From assembly GCA_030425395.1 (NCBI GenBank), contig JAUIAS010000001.1:186001-250000 (forward strand): DNA of 64,000 nt, given 5' to 3'. This document shows, in pieces, positions 61,888-64,000 of this stretch. Each line of letters starts with the position of its first letter. Positions within the stretch are counted from its first letter, which is position 1. Source of the DNA: Alphaproteobacteria bacterium (GTDB lineage Bacteria; Pseudomonadota; Alphaproteobacteria; Rhodobacterales; Rhodobacteraceae). The notes below the pieces were generated by a model. The model made no database searches, had not been told where the DNA came from, and saw nothing but the letters and a program-made list of their open reading frames with translations. A program made the position numbers and the translations under genes.

Positions 61888-62649
61888 ATGCCGAAGGCCA
61901 AGAAACCACAACCCAAACCCAAAAAAACGCCGGAGCCGCGAACCAAGCGCCGTTCCGAGACCAAAAGACCCCGGCGCAGCCTGCGCGCATGGATCGGATT
62001 CTTGGCCTTGCGCAGTTTTACCCTGTTCATGGTCTTGACCCTATTCTTCATCGGGCTGACAGCCGTCATCAATCCGCCAACCACCTATTATATGTGGAGC
62101 GAAAGCCGCCGTCTCGGCGAGATCGACCATGAATGGATCCCCGCTGAAAATATCGCGCCCGTGATGTTGCGATCCGCGGTTGCGGCAGAAGATGCGAATT
62201 TTTGCCTGCACTGGGGGTTCGATGTGATGGCCATACGCAATGCGTTGGACGACGGCGGCAATCGAGGCGCATCTACTATTTCGCAGCAAGTTGTCAAAAA
62301 CGTGTTTCTTTGGCCGGGGCGAAACTGGCTGCGCAAGGCGATGGAGGCGTTCATGACCCCTGTGCTTGAAGCGGTCTGGACCAAACGACGCATTCTTGAG
62401 GTGTATCTTAACGTTGCCGAATTCGGGTCAGGGGTGTTCGGCATCGACGCCGCGTCGCACCACTACTTCGGCACAGCACCCGCATCGCTGAGCCCGCAGC
62501 AGGCCGCCTTGCTGGCCGCAATCCTGCCCAACCCCAAGGAGCGGTCGGCCAAAACCCCGTCCGCATTTGTCTCAAGACGGGCAAGCTCGGTTCAGGATGG
62601 AGCAGCATTGATCCGCAAGGATGGGCGCGCGGCTTGTTTCGAGGATTGA
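61888..62649 (+). CDS. mtgA: Monofunctional biosynthetic peptidoglycan transglycosylase
   Basis: Polymerises lipid II into glycan strands (GT51 family). 253 residues. A lysine/proline-rich cytoplasmic start (PKAKKPQPKPKK) is followed by one membrane anchor (FTLFMVLTLFFIGLTAVI). The catalytic Glu is in AAEDANFCLHWGFD; the family motifs GASTISQQVVKNVFL and KRRILEVYLNVAEFG are intact. The ATG at 61888 is preferred; the frame is open further upstream across the terminator. Confidence 0.94.
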   Translation: MPKAKKPQPKPKKTPEPRTKRRSETKRPRRSLRAWIGFLALRSFTLFMVLTLFFIGLTAVINPPTTYYMWSESRRLGEIDHEWIPAENIAPVMLRSAVAAEDANFCLHWGFDVMAIRNALDDGGNRGASTISQQVVKNVFLWPGRNWLRKAMEAFMTPVLEAVWTKRRILEVYLNVAEFGSGVFGIDAASHHYFGTAPASLSPQQAALLAAILPNPKERSAKTPSAFVSRRASSVQDGAALIRKDGRAACFED

Positions 62650-62712
62650 AAATCCCCACGCAGCAAGGCAATTAGGCAGGGAACCCCTGATCCCTGTCCC
62701 GCCGGAGCGCCC

Positions 62713-63378
62713 ATGGCCCGCTTGTTCCACGTTCCTCTCTCCCCGTTTTGCCGCAAGGTGCGGCTTTGTCTTGCCGAAAAGAAGATCGAGGTGGAGCTGG
62801 TCGAAGAACGCTATTGGGAACAAGACCCCGAATTTCTTCGCCGCAATCCTGCAGGCAAGGTGCCGATACTGCGGATCGACAACCGCATGATGGCCGAAAG
62901 CACGCCGATCTGCGAATATCTCGAAGACACCCGCCCAACGCCCCCCTTGTTCCCGCAAGACCCCGAAGCGCGCTACGAGGTGCGCAGGCTGGTTTCGTGG
63001 TTTGACGACAAGTTCCACAACGAAGTCACGTCCAAACTGCTCTATGAGCGGGTGAACAAGAAGGTCACCAAGCAAGGGTATCCTGACAGCACCAATGTGA
63101 AATCCGGCGCCAAGGCGATCAAATACCACCTTGATTACATGGCGTGGCTGCTGGATCAGCGTCGCTGGCTTGCAGGTGATCAGATGAGCCTTGCCGATTT
63201 CGCTGCTGCCGCGCACCTGTCATCGCTGGATTACATCTGCGACGTCGATTGGAACCGGTCGGAGATAGTCAAGGACTGGTATGCCAAGATCAAGAGCCGC
63301 CCCGCATTCCGATCCATTCTGGCAGACCAGATTCCCGGTTTCCTGCCACCGCCCCATTATGCCGACCTTGATTTCTGA
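62713..63378 (+). CDS. Glutathione S-transferase family protein
   Basis: 221 residues. The thioredoxin-like N-terminal domain begins MARLFHVPLSPFCRKVRLCL with a CPxC-like site reduced to Ser-Pro-Phe-Cys. The glutathione-binding cis-Pro is in GKVPILRID and the AESTPICEYLEDT loop follows. The helical C-terminal domain covers ~95-221. Roles range from detoxification to stress defence; the substrate is unknown. Confidence 0.88.
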   Translation: MARLFHVPLSPFCRKVRLCLAEKKIEVELVEERYWEQDPEFLRRNPAGKVPILRIDNRMMAESTPICEYLEDTRPTPPLFPQDPEARYEVRRLVSWFDDKFHNEVTSKLLYERVNKKVTKQGYPDSTNVKSGAKAIKYHLDYMAWLLDQRRWLAGDQMSLADFAAAAHLSSLDYICDVDWNRSEIVKDWYAKIKSRPAFRSILADQIPGFLPPPHYADLDF

Positions 63379-63434
63379 GGCGCGGCAGGGTCGGGCAGGC
63401 CTGCTCCCTCTTGGTTCTTGGCCAATTCGCCACT

Positions 63435-63458
63435 GGGGATATTTGAAGCAAGAGAAAA
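63435..63458. repeat. Dispersed intergenic repeat, copy 3 (inverted)
   Basis: GGGGATATTTGAAGCAAGAG followed by AAAA immediately precedes the queG start. It is the reverse complement of the block at 8821-8840 with only a base or two changed. Confidence 0.6.
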
Positions 63459-64000
63459 ATGTCTGATACCCTCAAGGATCGCCTGATCGCCAAAGCCATC
63501 GAAGAAGGGTTTATCGCAGCCCGGCTGTGCAGGCCCGATGCGGTTCCACACGTGGCAGAGCGACTGAATGCGTTTCTTGAGGCCGGGTATCATGGACAGA
63601 TGTCATGGATGGCCGAACGGGTTGCATGGCGTGCGGACCCGTCTGCGCTTTGGCCCGAGGCGCGCAGCATTCTGATGCTGGCCGAAAGCTATGCTCCCGA
63701 ACGTGATCCGATGGAGCGGCTGGACTGGCGGGATCGCGGCGTGGTTTCCGTTTATGCACAAAATCGCGATTACCACGATCTGGTGAAAAAGCGGCTCAAA
63801 CGCGTGGCGCGCTGGTTGATTGAAGAGGCCGGCGGCGAGGTCAAGGTGTTTGTCGACACCGCGCCTGTGCCGGAGAAGGCTCTTGGTCAGGCCGCCGGGC
63901 TTGGCTGGCAGGGAAAGCACACGAATCTTGTCAGCCGCGATTGGGGCAACTGGGCCTTTCTCGGGGCCATATTCACCACGCTGGACCTGCCCCCGGACAT
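63459..64000 (+). CDS. queG: Epoxyqueuosine reductase QueG, N-terminal part
   Basis: Cobalamin-dependent 4Fe-4S enzyme for the last step of queuosine synthesis on tRNA. The first 180 codons are seen; the frame runs off the right edge. [20 protein letters not shown] and the catalytic-Asp segment [20 protein letters not shown], followed by [20 protein letters not shown], are QueG signatures. The iron-sulphur cysteines would lie beyond the edge. The start ATG is at 63459, directly after a dispersed repeat. Confidence 0.92.
   Translation, partial: MSDTLKDRLIAKAIEEGFIAARLCRPDAVPHVAERLNAFLEAGYHGQMSWMAERVAWRADPSALWPEARSILMLAESYAPERDPMERLDWRDRGVVSVYAQNRDYHDLVKKRLKRVARWLIEEAGGEVKVFVDTAPVPEKALGQAAGLGWQGKHTNLVSRDWGNWAFLGAIFTTLDLPPD

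Overview
The window is a chromosomal segment of an alphaproteobacterium of the Rhodobacteraceae (Roseobacter group). The evidence is the rpsT-dnaA-dnaN-recF-gyrB block, strongly GC-rich third codon positions, roseobacter-type intergenic repeats ending in CAAATATCCCCGCCGGAGGC, and a denitrification cluster of the nirK-nirV / norCBQD-nnr type known from Rhodobacter. The species cannot be named from the sequence alone.

Layout. 1-10.1 kb holds housekeeping and transport genes: the end of an MFS transporter, mepA, a phytase-like esterase, a queuosine-precursor transporter, a candidate small RNA or leader, arfB, a DMT permease, the NAD salvage pair pncB/pncA, an Hsp70-like protein, trhO and another MFS permease. 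10.1-20 kb is the replication block gyrB, (lysE), recF, dnaN, dnaA and rpsT, all on the minus strand, followed by an enoyl-CoA hydratase and mutM. 19.9-25 kb carries ubiE-ubiB, two tandem Hint-domain proteins and a thiolase. 25-29.7 kb is a threonine-catabolism unit: an XRE-cupin regulator, three evenly spaced operators, kbl, tdh with no structural-zinc cysteines, and a fold-type-II PLP enzyme. A metallophosphatase follows.

29.9-53.4 kb is accessory DNA. It opens with an IS6-family remnant fused to the last 78 codons of merA. Next is a full nitrite-to-nitrous-oxide module. Pseudoazurin, NirK and NirV are transcribed leftward. A Crp/Fnr regulator with an H-T-A-S-R recognition helix sits beside them. 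NorCBQD, three very small genes, NnrS and NnrU run rightward, and hemN follows. NnrR-like TTG(C/T)-type boxes lie in the two divergent promoter regions. No nitrous oxide reductase genes are present. A type III restriction-modification locus comes next. Its mod gene is frameshifted at a run of eight G, and its res gene has an in-frame amber codon. Then comes a mobilisable-element module: a TraD-like protein, a Ti/Q-type oriT core and a MobA/MobL relaxase. Several genes of unknown function and a perfect 23-bp inverted repeat follow. The region ends at a tRNA-Leu(CAG).

53.7-64 kb returns to core genes: an NDUFA9-like protein, uppP, the glutamate synthase pair gltD-gltB, mtgA, a glutathione transferase and the start of queG, which is cut by the window edge.

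The most distinctive signals are the possibly phase-variable or decaying type III R-M system, the oriT-relaxase module with unfamiliar neighbours, the tiny translationally coupled genes inside the nor operon, the operator triplet ahead of kbl-tdh, and the 8-bp anti-Shine-Dalgarno pairing ahead of arfB. Nothing in the window is a clear, intact, previously undescribed defence or metabolic system. The unfamiliar genes at 47.8-53.3 kb are the best place to look for one.
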